From contig CAWEQO010000008.1 in the NCBI GenBank assembly GCA_963811225.1, positions 71,032 through 135,031 on the forward strand: a stretch of 64,000 bases of DNA, in the 5' to 3' direction. The stretch is from CAWEQO01 sp963811225 (GTDB lineage Bacteria > Chloroflexota > Anaerolineae > Anaerolineales > Anaerolineaceae). The notes under the pieces were generated by a model. The model saw only the letters and a program-made list of their open reading frames with translations. It did not search any database and was not told where the DNA came from. The first letter of the stretch is position 1; the number at the start of each line of letters is the position of its first letter. The position numbers were made by a program, and so were the translations under genes. Shown piece by piece: positions 44,386 to 53,437 of this stretch.

Positions 44386-46011
44386 ATGGATAAAAACTCG
44401 CCCTACTTATGGTGGAAACACGGTGTCATATACCAGATCTACCCCCGCAGCTACCAAGACAGCAACGCCGACGGCGTCGGCGACCTGGCCGGGATCATCG
44501 AGCGGCTGGACTACTTAAGCGGCGCGCTGGGTGTCGACGCCATCTGGCTCTCGCCGTTCTATCCCTCGCCGATGAAAGACTTCGGCTACGACGTAGCCGA
44601 TTACACGAATGTCGACGCGCTGTTCGGCGACCTGGAAACCTTCGACCGCCTGGTGCAGGCCGCCCACGCTCGCGAGATTCACATCATCATCGACTTCGTG
44701 CCCAACCATACCTCCGACCAGCATCCCTGGTTCCTGGAATCACGTTCCTCAGGCAATAATCTAAAGCGGGATTGGTATATGTGGCGTCCGGCCAAGCCGG
44801 ACGGCAGCCCGCCGAACAACTGGCTGAGCGCCTTCGGTGGGCCGGCCTGGGAGTGGGACGAGACGACAGGAGAGTACTATCTGCATTCCTTCCTGAAAGA
44901 GCAGCCCGACCTGAACTGGCGCAATCCTCAGGTGGTGAAGGCCATGCTGGGGGTTGTGCGCTTCTGGCTGGAGCGAGGCGTGGACGGCTTCCGCCTGGAT
45001 GTGGCTCACTGGATTTTGAAAGACCCGCAGCTGCGCGATAATCCGCTCAACCCGGACTACGATCCGGAAACATCAAAGAACCCATACGATGCCCAGATCC
45101 ACCTGTACGACAAGGGCCACGAGGACGTGCACACCGTCTTTCGCCGGTTCCGTAAACTGCTGGACGAGTTCAGCGCGCAGCGGCCGCGATATTCCGTGGG
45201 CGAGATTCACATCTTCAATTGGAAGGAGTGGGCGCTGTACTATGGCGAAAACCTGGACGAGCTGCATATGCCCTTCAACTTCGCCTTTATTATGCCGATT
45301 CGCTGGGAGGCGCCGACAATCCGGGCCATTGTCGACGCGATCGAGGCGGCCATGCCGGAAGGCGCCTGGCCGAATTACGTGATGGGCAATCATGACGAGC
45401 CGCGCCTGGCGACCCGCTACGGCAAAGAGAACGCTCGCCTGGCTGCCATGCTGCTGCTTACGCTGCGCGGCACGCCAACGGTGTATTACGGCGACGAGCT
45501 CGGTATGGAGAGCGTGCCGGTGCCGCAGGAGAAGGTGCAGGACCCCTATGGTATTCGCGTGCCTGGCAAGGGCCGCGATCCCAGCCGCACCCCGATGCAG
45601 TGGGACCCCTCCCCCACCGCCGGCTTCTCTTCGGCGGCGCCCTCGCAGCTGTGGCTGCCGCTTTCACCTAATCATAAGCGAGAGAATGTGGCGACCGAGT
45701 TGGAGCAGCCCGGTTCGATGCTCAACCTGTACCGTGGTTTGCTTGATCTTCGCAAAAAGCACTCGGCGCTCAACGCCGGCAGCTACCGCCCGATCGCAGC
45801 GGCGCCGGAGGGCTGCTACCTGTACTTGCGCGAGGCGGATGGCGAACAATTCCTGGTGGCGCTCAACTTCACCGGCGAAGAACAGCACGTCCAGCTCCAA
45901 GGCTGGGGTGAAGGTCAGATAGCGCTGTCCAGCGGGCTCGAACGGCAGGGCAGCATCTCGCTGAAGGATTTCACCTTGGGTCCAAGGGAAGGGTTGGTTA
46001 TTTCCTTTTAG
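44386..46011 (+). CDS. GH13 alpha-glucosidase
   Basis: A 541-residue cytoplasmic glycoside hydrolase. Motifs: DFVPNHTS, GFRLDVAH (nucleophile Asp), VGEIHIF (acid/base Glu) and MGNHDEPR (third acid). Similar to but distinct from the enzyme at 34198-35901, so two alpha-glucosidases of different preference serve one locus. The ATG at 44386 is chosen because AAAGGA precedes it and MDKNSPYLWW aligns with the other enzyme's start; the longer frame begins inside a hairpin and is rejected. Divergent from lacI and probably under it. Confidence 0.92.
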   Translation: MDKNSPYLWWKHGVIYQIYPRSYQDSNADGVGDLAGIIERLDYLSGALGVDAIWLSPFYPSPMKDFGYDVADYTNVDALFGDLETFDRLVQAAHAREIHIIIDFVPNHTSDQHPWFLESRSSGNNLKRDWYMWRPAKPDGSPPNNWLSAFGGPAWEWDETTGEYYLHSFLKEQPDLNWRNPQVVKAMLGVVRFWLERGVDGFRLDVAHWILKDPQLRDNPLNPDYDPETSKNPYDAQIHLYDKGHEDVHTVFRRFRKLLDEFSAQRPRYSVGEIHIFNWKEWALYYGENLDELHMPFNFAFIMPIRWEAPTIRAIVDAIEAAMPEGAWPNYVMGNHDEPRLATRYGKENARLAAMLLLTLRGTPTVYYGDELGMESVPVPQEKVQDPYGIRVPGKGRDPSRTPMQWDPSPTAGFSSAAPSQLWLPLSPNHKRENVATELEQPGSMLNLYRGLLDLRKKHSALNAGSYRPIAAAPEGCYLYLREADGEQFLVALNFTGEEQHVQLQGWGEGQIALSSGLERQGSISLKDFTLGPREGLVISF

Positions 46012-46032
46012 GCCAGAGAGTGGAGCATAGAA

Positions 46033-46070
46033 AACAGAGAGCAGCCAGAAGCTTCTGGCTGCTCTCTGTT
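46033..46070 (+). terminator. palindromic hairpin terminator
   Basis: 38-bp perfect palindrome (19-base arms) with outer imperfect pairing from about 46015 to 46088, following the GH13 stop. Confidence 0.75.
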
Positions 46071-46254
46071 CGTTACTCTCCACCCTCTTGTTTTGCCTGG
46101 CCCAAAACTCTAATCCGGAATCAACTTGCACAGATTCCATTTATCGGATATAAAAAGATCGAAGAGAGCAGTTTCCTAAAGCCAATAACTGAATACGCCC
46201 TTACGCTAGCTGGTTTTCATCTTTTCGCCGAACACCGGAAAGGATCATCGCGCG

Positions 46255-47436
46255 ATGAAGACAAAACTCGTAAGGGCATTGCTGTCTGTTTTCATCTTAT
46301 TCATTCTCACCTCTGGGAGCGCTACTGTAACCTCAATACAAATCCAACACGTGGTGGAACGAGAGGCGATCGCCTTCGATCCCCGCGCCATACCACCATC
46401 AATGGTAAACGTCCTGGGGGAGTATCGGGTCGTGTTTTTGGGGGAATATCACAATGTGCGTGAGCACGAGCTGCTGATTGGAGACCTGGCAATCGCCTTA
46501 CACGATGCCGATTTCCGCCAGGTGATCATCGAGTGCAACCAGGCCTACGATTGGATGCTGGAAGGCTACGTGCTGGGCGAAATAGACGAACTCAACAGCG
46601 TGCTCGATCAAATGTTTGGTTACTCCCTGCGCCATATCCGCGCTTACAATGACACCCTGCTGGAAAGCGAAAAGATCCACGTGCGCGCCGGAGATGTGGA
46701 CTATACGCCGGGCGTTTTTTACATGAGCCTGGATCAACTGGCGCAGGTTACGCCAAACTCGGAGGACATCCGGGCTTTTCTCGCATCCATCCCAATCGCC
46801 GACCGGCCAAACTCAGAGGCTGACTTACTGGCCTTCTTGGATCAACTGCAAGCCAACGAAAGCGCTTACCGCTCGCAGTGGGGTCAACGGCGCTACGAGC
46901 AGGTGCTGGCAATGGTGCGGGTGCAGCTGCGCAGTCTTGGCTTCCAGCAGCACTGGGAGAGCGACAATGTCAAAGCGCTGGCGCTGCGTGAAAATGCGCT
47001 AAAAATCAACGTGGACGAGTACTTAGCCGGTAACGAGACGAAAACCCTGATTAACTTCGGCGGTAAGCACACCCAACGCAAGCACTTCGTGGGTGAATCC
47101 AAAGAGTGGTTGGGGCAATATCTATCGGAGCGCAGTGCATACGCCTCGGGGCAAACCTTTTTGCTGTTCACGGTGCCGTTTAAGGGAGAGCGGATTAACG
47201 GCGGAAAGCTGCAGCGCTTCAGCCTGCTCAACCGCTCGACCGATAATGAACTGTTCCGGGCAATGCTCGGTGCGTCCGCGGGAAAAGCCGCATTCCTCGC
47301 GATGGACGATCCGCTGTTTGCCCGCATGCTCGTACCGGTGCGCTACTGGTCTGGCTTACGGCTGCAGTATCCGAAGGAGTATTTCGACGGCTACCTGGTG
47401 CTGCCGGAAGCCCATCCCGCGATCCCGCTCCAATAA
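46255..47436 (+). CDS. exported ChaN/EreA-like protein
   Basis: A 393-residue protein with an N-terminal signal (LVRALLSVFILFILTSGSA). The segment VVFLGEYHNVREHELLIGDL and a later FGGKHTQRKHF resemble the ChaN / erythromycin-esterase-like superfamily, which has E-H-type catalytic or heme-binding residues in just these places. A catalytic role outside the cytoplasm is likely; whether hydrolase or haem-binding cannot be told. AAAGGA precedes the ATG. It reads away from the GH13 gene and is a single-gene unit. Confidence 0.65.
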   Translation: MKTKLVRALLSVFILFILTSGSATVTSIQIQHVVEREAIAFDPRAIPPSMVNVLGEYRVVFLGEYHNVREHELLIGDLAIALHDADFRQVIIECNQAYDWMLEGYVLGEIDELNSVLDQMFGYSLRHIRAYNDTLLESEKIHVRAGDVDYTPGVFYMSLDQLAQVTPNSEDIRAFLASIPIADRPNSEADLLAFLDQLQANESAYRSQWGQRRYEQVLAMVRVQLRSLGFQQHWESDNVKALALRENALKINVDEYLAGNETKTLINFGGKHTQRKHFVGESKEWLGQYLSERSAYASGQTFLLFTVPFKGERINGGKLQRFSLLNRSTDNELFRAMLGASAGKAAFLAMDDPLFARMLVPVRYWSGLRLQYPKEYFDGYLVLPEAHPAIPLQ

Positions 47437-47706
47437 AAGAATGCCTGACACCCTCCAGGACCCTAAAGGTTACCTTGCAAGAGAAGGGGGTGGTTTAACG
47501 GGCTGGATTTGCCAGACAAGTAGCGAATAGAGCCGAAAACCTAAGCACCCGCCCCGATGAGTTAGGGACCAGGTCATTGCCGATTTTGTTTGTCAAAATT
47601 CATGAAAGGCCAGGAGGGTGTGAGGCATCTATGCCGGAGCAGTTACCCTTCTTTTTAAATCAAAAACGAGCCTTTCAGCTCGCTTTTTAAGGTTTTCTTG
47701 GCCTTG
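47437..47706. terminator. gene-free stretch with tRNA-side terminator
   Basis: No gene is supported here. A stem (47667-47671 with 47678-47682) with A- and T-tracts on its two sides at 47662-47688 can terminate the minus-strand tRNA unit. The rest shows nothing recognisable. Confidence 0.5.
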
Positions 47707-47777
47707 AGGCGACGACGGGATTTGAACCCGTGATCAGGGTTTTGCAGACCCTTGCCTTGCCACTTGGCCACGTCGCC
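47707..47777 (-). tRNA. tRNA-Cys (GCA)
   Basis: 71 nt; acceptor stem GGCGACG with CGTCGCC and discriminator T, anticodon loop CTGCAAA giving GCA, T-loop TTCAAAT. CCA is not encoded. Second gene of a two-tRNA unit. Confidence 0.97.
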
Positions 47778-47786
47778 GTGATAGAT

Positions 47787-47817
47787 AATAACAAGCAACT
47801 CATCGTTGCTTGTTATT
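47787..47817 (-). other. hairpin between the two tRNA genes
   Basis: Perfect 13-base AT-rich stem (47787-47799 with 47805-47817), probably a processing signal in the Gly-Cys precursor. Confidence 0.6.
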
Positions 47818-47821
47818 TTAG

Positions 47822-47894
47822 AGCGGGCAACGGGATTCGAACCCGTGATCTCTTCCTTGGCAAGGAAGCATTCTACCAACTGAACCATGCCCGC
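47822..47894 (-). tRNA. tRNA-Gly (GCC)
   Basis: 73 nt; acceptor GCGGGC, anticodon loop TTGCCAA giving GCC, T-loop TTCGAAT. First gene of the two-tRNA unit. Confidence 0.97.
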
Positions 47895-47932
47895 AATACT
47901 GCTTTGAAGCGTCAATTGTCTTGACGCCCTAG

Positions 47933-47961
47933 AGTTTAGCATCCTTCCAAATATTTGTCAA
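47933..47961 (-). promoter_or_regulatory. promoter of the tRNA-Gly/tRNA-Cys unit
   Basis: Minus-strand TTGACA (47956-47961) and TAAACT (47933-47938), spacer 17. A small hairpin (about 47910-47928) lies between start site and tRNA-Gly. Confidence 0.75.
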
Positions 47962-47978
47962 CCCTATTTTTAAGACTT

Positions 47979-48024
47979 GAGAATGGGTTTTCGAGAGAGT
48001 GACTGCTCTCGAAAACCCATTCTC
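47979..48024 (-). terminator. hairpin terminator
   Basis: Perfect 19-base stem (47979-47997 with 48006-48024), following the stop of the response-regulator gene. Confidence 0.8.
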
Positions 48025-48032
48025 TTTCCCTT

Positions 48033-48809
48033 TTATCCCGGCACAAAACGATAACCGCGGTCACGCATCGTCTGAATGTAGATCGGATTCTTGGGGTCGG
48101 TCTCGATCTTCTGACGCAGCCGGCGGATATTCACCCGCACGATCGGTCGGGCCTCATCCTCTGTGGACTGGTAGCCCTGGGCAGCCTGGATCAACTCGCG
48201 GCAGCTAACCACCCGGTCGCTGTTCATTGCCAGGTAGGCCAGCATGTCGAACTCGGTCGGGGTCAGAGTCAACGGCTCACCCTGGCGCACCACCAGGCGC
48301 TTCTGAAAATCGATCAGCAGGGTCTGTGTCTTGACGATCTGGTTGTTATCCATCAGATTTTGCAGTGACTGGCCCTTCAGCTGCCCCAGCAGCTGCTCAA
48401 TTTCCACGATCACACGCTCGCGCTGCTGCTCGTCGTCACGCTTCTCCATGCAGCGCTTGACCGTCTCCAGCACTTGCACGGTACTGACCGGTTTGAGCAG
48501 GTAATCATAAGCGCCCTGGCGCAGCGCCTTGAGGGATGTATCCAAGGTGGCGTAAGCGGTCAGGATGATCACATCAACCGGAGGGGTGCGCTGGCGCAGC
48601 TTGTGCATGAGGGTGATGCCGTCCATCTCGCCCGGCATACGTAAGTCCACTAGCGCCACATCGAACTGCTGGCTCTCACACTCCAGCGCAGCAAGGTCGG
48701 CGTTGGCAGCCTGAACCACGTAGTACTGGTGAGTCTCTAACGCATCCGCAAGCACGACCCGGATGGTCTCTTCATCATCGACGATCAGGATTTTGCCGTT
48801 GATTGTCAT
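48033..48809 (-). CDS. OmpR-type response regulator
   Basis: A 258-residue two-domain regulator. Receiver domain: ILIVDDEETIR, phosphoacceptor Asp in VALVDLRMPG, Thr in LTAYAT, Lys in LLKPVS. A coiled linker leads to a winged-helix DNA-binding domain (LTLTPTEFDMLAYLAMN, then VRVNIRRLRQKIE and RDRGYRFV). The ATG at 48809 has AAGGAG upstream. The histidine kinase gene overlaps its start by 35 bases, so the two form one operon. Confidence 0.93.
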   Translation of the reverse strand: MTINGKILIVDDEETIRVVLADALETHQYYVVQAANADLAALECESQQFDVALVDLRMPGEMDGITLMHKLRQRTPPVDVIILTAYATLDTSLKALRQGAYDYLLKPVSTVQVLETVKRCMEKRDDEQQRERVIVEIEQLLGQLKGQSLQNLMDNNQIVKTQTLLIDFQKRLVVRQGEPLTLTPTEFDMLAYLAMNSDRVVSCRELIQAAQGYQSTEDEARPIVRVNIRRLRQKIETDPKNPIYIQTMRDRGYRFVPG

Positions 48810-50626
48810 TGTTACTCCTTGATGTTGGTACTGGCAGCCAAACGCGCACGGTCGTGCCTTTTTCAGGGCTGCTCTCAACCGCCATGCGCCCGGCATGGGC
48901 GATCACGATGCTGTGAGAAACCCACAGCCCGAGCCCAGTCCCGGTTGATTTCGTAGAGAAAAATGGCTCGTAGATATGTTCCAGGTCTTTTTGATCGATG
49001 CCGGCTCCGTTATCGCTGATCTCCAACCGCAGCCACTCCGGCTCTTCTTCCAGGTGGTAGCCACGGATCGACAGCTGCCCGCCTTGCGGCATGGCCTCGA
49101 TCGAATTCAGCACCAGGTTGAGCAGCACCTGCTTGAGCTGCGCCGGCCGCGCCTCGATGCGCGGCAAGCCTGGCTCCCAACTGTGCACCACCTGCACCCG
49201 GGCGCGCTGCAGGCGCTTTTGCGACAGCAGCATCACGTCCGCCTCCAACTGGCGCAGGTCCACCAGCGATTTCTCTTCCTGGGTGGGGCTCTGATAATCC
49301 AGGATCTGCCGCACCATCTGCGCCAGGCGGTTGACCTCGGATTCGGCCCGGCCGACATACTCGCGCTGCTTGCTGGCCTGCCCGGTATAGAAACCGATTC
49401 GCTCCAGGCACAGGCTGATGCCCTGAAGGGGGTTGTTAATTTCATGGGCCAGCGAGGCGGTCAAACGCCCCATCGAAGCCAGCCGGTCGGCCCGGATCAG
49501 CTGGTCACGCATGGTTCGCTCCTGGGTCAGCGCCCGCTGCAGCTTCTGGTACAAGCGGGCATTGTGGATGGCAATTGCCGCATGGGCCGCAAACGAGACC
49601 AGCGCTTTGGAATACTGGCTGGAAAAAGCCTCTGGGTAATCCTCATTGAGGTTCATAAAACCGATCACCTCGTTACCGATCTGCAGCGGCAGTCCCAGAT
49701 ACGAGCGGGCCCAGTCTCCGGTCTCCAGGGGTTTCCACATTGGATCTTGCCGGGTGTCCGTGATCAGCAGCGGTGCGCGAGTTTGCAGCATGTGCTGCCA
49801 AGACGGCATCGACAGCGGCAGCGTCTGCGGTGGCTGGTGGAAATTGCCGGTCTCCATGCGGCGGGTGCGGTAGCGTACCATATGCAGGTGATCGCCCTCG
49901 ATCAGCATGATGTTGGCAAAACGGCACGGCACCACCTGCATGATCTGATCGAGGATCTCGTCCAGCACGACGTTCAGATCGAGGCGACGGTTGATCACCG
50001 CAGTGCCCTGGGCCAGCATTTCCACAAGCGAGCGCTGCAAGCGTTCGTTTTCGTACAGCTTGGCGTTCTGGATCGCAGCAGCGGCCTGGTTGGCCAGCCC
50101 TTCCAATAAACGCTCGTCCTCTACAGAGAACGCCGCCGGGTGGGAGCTGATCACACTGAGGGCGCCCAGGTTGCGCGCCTGGCTGCGCAGCGGCGCGACG
50201 AGCAGCGAGCGCATGTTATTGCCATCAGCAGGCGGCAGCACGCGCGAAATCGACCTGAACGTCCGGCACGTTGACAAGAATGCCCTGCAGCAAAGCCAAT
50301 CCGGCGGCCCCGCGACCAACGGTCAACAAGGTTGGACTTTTCTCTTTTGCAATCCGGCCGCTGACGGCAACCGTCCCCAACCCGCCGGACCCATTCAAGC
50401 GGTGCAGCACCGCCCCTTCGGCATTAGGGATGAACTGCTCGGCTGTATCGACCACCAGTTGAAAGATGGTCTCCAGATCGAGCGTTTCGTTCAAGGCCTT
50501 GCTAATAGTCCACAAAGCCTGGCTAATCTCCAGTTGGCGTTTCAGCTGGAGTTCAGATGCATCCTGAGAGACCCGGGGGACTCGAAAATGCTTGTGAGGG
50601 CGATGAAGTTGCTTTTCTATGCTCAC
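48775..50626 (-). pseudogene. GAF-domain sensor histidine kinase, frameshifted
   Basis: About 617 residues when the frame is repaired. First GAF domain from ~35, second GAF domain, then HisKA with H in SLAHEINNPLQGI and a HATPase domain (NLVLNSIEAMPQGG, DNGAGID, GTGLGLWVS). The reading frame breaks at about 50238-50243 inside the first GAF: upstream frame ends VQVDFARAAAC then stop, and the continuation RVLPPADGNNMRSLLVAPL is in another frame. One extra base explains it. No membrane helix: a cytoplasmic sensor. A true mutation or a sequence error are both possible. Partner of the response regulator. Confidence 0.8.
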
Positions 50627-50755
50627 GGATTAAGTTTACCGGTAACGGCGGAAAATTTCAACCGGAGAAGGCACCGACAGTTTTGTAATCTGTATCTAGA
50701 AGGGGGAAGAGCGAGCGTGCTCCCTGCTCTTTTGTAAAGGATGTGCGTGCAAATG

Positions 50756-50784
50756 TTGACGTTCCTCGGGGTGCGTGTTACAAT
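50756..50784 (+). promoter_or_regulatory. tRNA-Lys promoter
   Basis: TTGACG (50756-50761) and TACAAT (50779-50784), spacer 17; start predicted ~4 bases before the tRNA. Confidence 0.75.
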
Positions 50785-50794
50785 CTTCAGCGCC

Positions 50795-50866
50795 GGGCGC
50801 GTAGCTCAATGGCAGAGCAGTGGCCTTTTAAGCCATTGGTTAAGGGTTCGAGTCCCTTCGCGCTCA
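50795..50866 (+). tRNA. tRNA-Lys (TTT)
   Basis: 72 nt; acceptor GGGCGCG with CGCGCTC (one G-T pair), anticodon loop CTTTTAA giving TTT, T-loop TTCGAGT. It is followed by a CCCC/GGGG hairpin and T-run terminator (50880-50898). Its 3' end is duplicated downstream. Confidence 0.95.
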
Positions 50867-50979
50867 CCTGCAAAAGAGTCCCCTTCTTGGGGATTTTTTA
50901 TTGGTTCGGGTCCCATCGAGGGATGATATTCGAGTCCCTTCGCGCTCACCTGCAAAAGAGTCCCCTTCTTGGGGATTTT
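50847..50979 (+). repeat. direct duplication of the tRNA-Lys 3' end and terminator
   Basis: 51 identical bases at 50847-50897 and 50929-50979, covering the last 20 bases of tRNA-Lys, its spacer and its terminator hairpin. The 31 bases between are unrelated. A duplicated tRNA 3' end is the usual scar of site-specific integration; an accessory island starts right after it. Confidence 0.8.
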
Positions 50980-51341
50980 GTAACGCAAAGGCGCACAGTC
51001 ATTCCCGCTGCCGTCAGCGTCAAACAAAGGGGCTGGTAAAAGGCTGTTTCGTGTCCAAAGCATTCGATCTCCTCCCGGCATTGACCGCTGCCGTTTGCGT
51101 AGTGGAATAAAAAAAGCCGAAGCACCACGAAACGTGGTGCCCCGGCTCTAGGCTCTGCGGGCTAAATAATTCTCTAAAAACATTATAGCATATAGGCTAC
51201 TGAGTAATAAACGCGTTGAATGGATCTAGGCAAGGAAAATGAAAGCGAGCGCCAATTAAGTTCGAGCTAAAGTAACTGATCTAACGCAAACACTTATTTT
51301 CGAGGATGGATGGAGGACAATGCAATATCAATGGAATTAAT
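50980..51341. other. gene-free junction region
   Basis: No coding potential recognised. A hairpin with GC arms (51115-51147) stands near the left. Base composition turns AT-rich here, marking the start of the accessory region. Confidence 0.5.
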
Positions 51342-52202
51342 CTAAAATATTAATTTCAAAGTACTACTTGTTAAAGCATCTACAATGGTATGTGCGAGTA
51401 AAGATGGAAAAACTTGTTTTGAACCCTGCCGCAATTTACTAACGGATAAAGTGAAGATTGGCAATCCAATAAAAAAAACTAAGGGTGTAAACAATTTATC
51501 CCAATGATAGAATATAAAGATAATTGCTTGAATCCAGCAAGCTTTCCGCTCACTCCATCCAAAATTAACAAAATAACCCCATAAAAAACCACGAAATAAG
51601 ATCTCTTCTGTTGGAGAAGTGAATGATAAGAAATAAATAAGTTGACCAGCAAAAACAGTTACAAACCGTATAGTGAGGAAGTGGTTGTTTATTGTAGTGT
51701 GCTCTGAGATTATTACAATAATTATATTCAAAACAGCCACAATTAATCCTACAAACACTCCAATTCCAGCCCAGCGCCAATTTCCTTTAGGTATTTTTTG
51801 CCAATTAGAAAACAATACAAACATGCATAATAATCCAGAAGAAACAATAATCATGATGAACCAAAACCCTTTGATCTCTGCAAAAATAATTCTCGGAAAA
51901 GTTCCTAAAATGAATATAAGGATTGATATTCGATCTATGCGAAGGCGCTCTAAGTTTCTCCTTTCGATGAATATCAGCATTGCTATAAGTATTGATACAG
52001 AACTTATAATAGCAGAATGTAACAACAAGTATTGTTGTTGCAGATTCTGGATTTGTGCTATCACTGATAAGCTTTGTGAAATCAGAATATACACAAGGAC
52101 GATAGATAATCCTAGTTTAGGATACACTATTTCTCTCCACGATTTAGTTATACGTACTTTTATTTCAAGCCCATTCCAACCAAGCATCAACGAATTTATC
52201 AA
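51342..52202 (-). CDS. CPBP family intramembrane metalloprotease
   Basis: A 286-residue polytopic membrane protein, AT-rich unlike the flanking chromosome. CPBP/Abi motifs: TEEILFRGFLWG (EExxxR), FIFYHWDK and a LLAHTIVDA (HxxxD/N). These are glutamic-type membrane endopeptidases related to CAAX proteases; several protect cells from their own bacteriocins. It lies downstream, on the same strand, of an RHS C-terminal module, in the position of an immunity gene. That role is inferred only from position and family. Confidence 0.85.
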   Translation of the reverse strand: MINSLMLGWNGLEIKVRITKSWREIVYPKLGLSIVLVYILISQSLSVIAQIQNLQQQYLLLHSAIISSVSILIAMLIFIERRNLERLRIDRISILIFILGTFPRIIFAEIKGFWFIMIIVSSGLLCMFVLFSNWQKIPKGNWRWAGIGVFVGLIVAVLNIIIVIISEHTTINNHFLTIRFVTVFAGQLIYFLSFTSPTEEILFRGFLWGYFVNFGWSERKACWIQAIIFIFYHWDKLFTPLVFFIGLPIFTLSVSKLRQGSKQVFPSLLAHTIVDALTSSTLKLIF

Positions 52203-52348
52203 CCAATAACTTGCAATCTATCTAAAAATTTTGAAAGGTAGGAGCATATGCATAAGTTCTTGCAACCCATAAATATAGAAAACGTTTTGCTATTATAATT
52301 CCGATTAATGTCCAAATTTGCCTAATTATTGATAAATTACAGAATAAG

Positions 52349-52951
52349 TTAGTACCAGGAGGGAGTGGATGTGGGTACTAGAGTTGTTGTAAGTGTCGGT
52401 TGTGATGTAGGCAAACTGTTAATGTAATCGCTTGTTTTCCTACCCACCCAAATAGCATCTCCAGACATTTCTAAAAACTGAACAACCGAACGAATTATTG
52501 GTAGGTAAGCATCCACACGAGGGTCACCTACACGTACAGGAATTTTGTCATATAAATACTGAGTTGGGTCTTTATTTTCTTCATAGTTGTAGATACTATC
52601 AACAGCTTCGGCAACTACCGTTGCCCCTGATTGTGAGAGTGGTATTACTGTAGGCGTAGATGTAGGTGCTGGTGCTAAACCAGTTGTTGGTGTCGGTGTT
52701 CCTGGCACAAGAAAGCTCATATTCGGTTTCCAGCCTAAACCAGCGGTTGGTATAGGTGTTGGTGTTGGCGTTAATTGTATGATGGAAGATGGTGATGGTG
52801 CCAATGTTGGTTGCGGTGTAGTAGTCTGGGTTGGAGTTGGATTTGGACACATATAAGGATTACAATTATCATCACCGCCAGGACATCCAACATCATGCCC
52901 GGTTGGATCATTATATTTAATAGGATTATTCCGAACAAAAGACACCCAATG
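52349..52951 (-). pseudogene. RHS module 1, C-terminal tip
   Basis: About 200 residues beginning VSFVRNNPIKYNDPTGHD, the end of the RHS core (DPTGH box), then a Thr/Pro-rich variable part and a short domain (VAEAVDSIYNYEENKDP to SDYINSL) with no recognised toxin fold. The frame runs without a start into the serine-recombinase element: the core sequence continues in the same frame at 55616-55775 on its other side. So this is the 3' part of an interrupted RHS gene. The CPBP protease gene follows 146 bases downstream. Confidence 0.8.
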
Positions 52952-52968
52952 AGTTACAGGATCACGGA

Positions 52969-53424
52969 ATGATCCGGGTGACGCATCCCCACCATCCGCT
53001 CTACAACCAAATTGTCAAGGCGCTGCGCAAGGCCGGGAACCCGGCCTACCCGGAGTCGTGCTACCTGATCGAGTTGCCGGACGGCACGCGCGCCGAGCTG
53101 CCGCTGTCCTGGGCGGAAGCCGCCGATGCTCCCAGCGCCCCACTCGAACCATCAGGCGATCTGTGGGCCGGAATTCCTGAATATCTCACCCTCGCTGCTG
53201 TGCTGCATGCGTTATGCTCTAGTGTAGCAGAGGAGGAGATGGATGAAAACCGAAATCAGCCCACGAATGAGCGCGCCCCCGGCGCCGCTGGCCGCCCCGG
53301 TGCTGGCCAGCCTGCCCCAATGGGAAGACCTGCCCGAAAGCAGCCGCCAGGAGCTGATCCAGGCCCTGGCGGTCCTGCTGCTGCACGACCCGGACCTGCA
53401 AGCCCTGCTGGAGGCGCGCCGTGA
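52969..53424 (+). CDS. DUF5372-like protein of the element
   Basis: The first ~85 residues (MIRVTHPHHPLYNQIVKALR, then YLIELPDGTRAELPLSWAEA) match the small DUF5372 proteins that commonly precede serine recombinases in mobile elements. From about residue 90 the frame runs 182 bases into the next gene and its composition there is typical of an out-of-frame reading, so the real stop may have been lost or the C-terminus may be tolerated. Function unknown; possibly a regulator or directionality factor. Confidence 0.6.
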   Translation: MIRVTHPHHPLYNQIVKALRKAGNPAYPESCYLIELPDGTRAELPLSWAEAADAPSAPLEPSGDLWAGIPEYLTLAAVLHALCSSVAEEEMDENRNQPTNERAPGAAGRPGAGQPAPMGRPARKQPPGADPGPGGPAAARPGPASPAGGAP

Positions 53425-53437
53425 ACCCGAGCAGTAA
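53243..53437 (+). CDS. small protein of the serine-recombinase element
   Basis: A 64-residue protein with a C-terminal helical part (WEDLPESSRQELIQALAVLL). AGGAG lies upstream of the ATG at proper spacing. Its last bases overlap the recombinase start (GTG at 53421). Such small genes recur between DUF5372 and recombinase; role unknown. Confidence 0.65.
   Translation: MKTEISPRMSAPPAPLAAPVLASLPQWEDLPESSRQELIQALAVLLLHDPDLQALLEARREPEQ

Noticed and set aside
47093..47530. A plus-strand frame at the end of the ChaN/EreA-like gene
   Set aside because: Alternative frame of that gene running past its stop; no domain and no ribosome-binding site.
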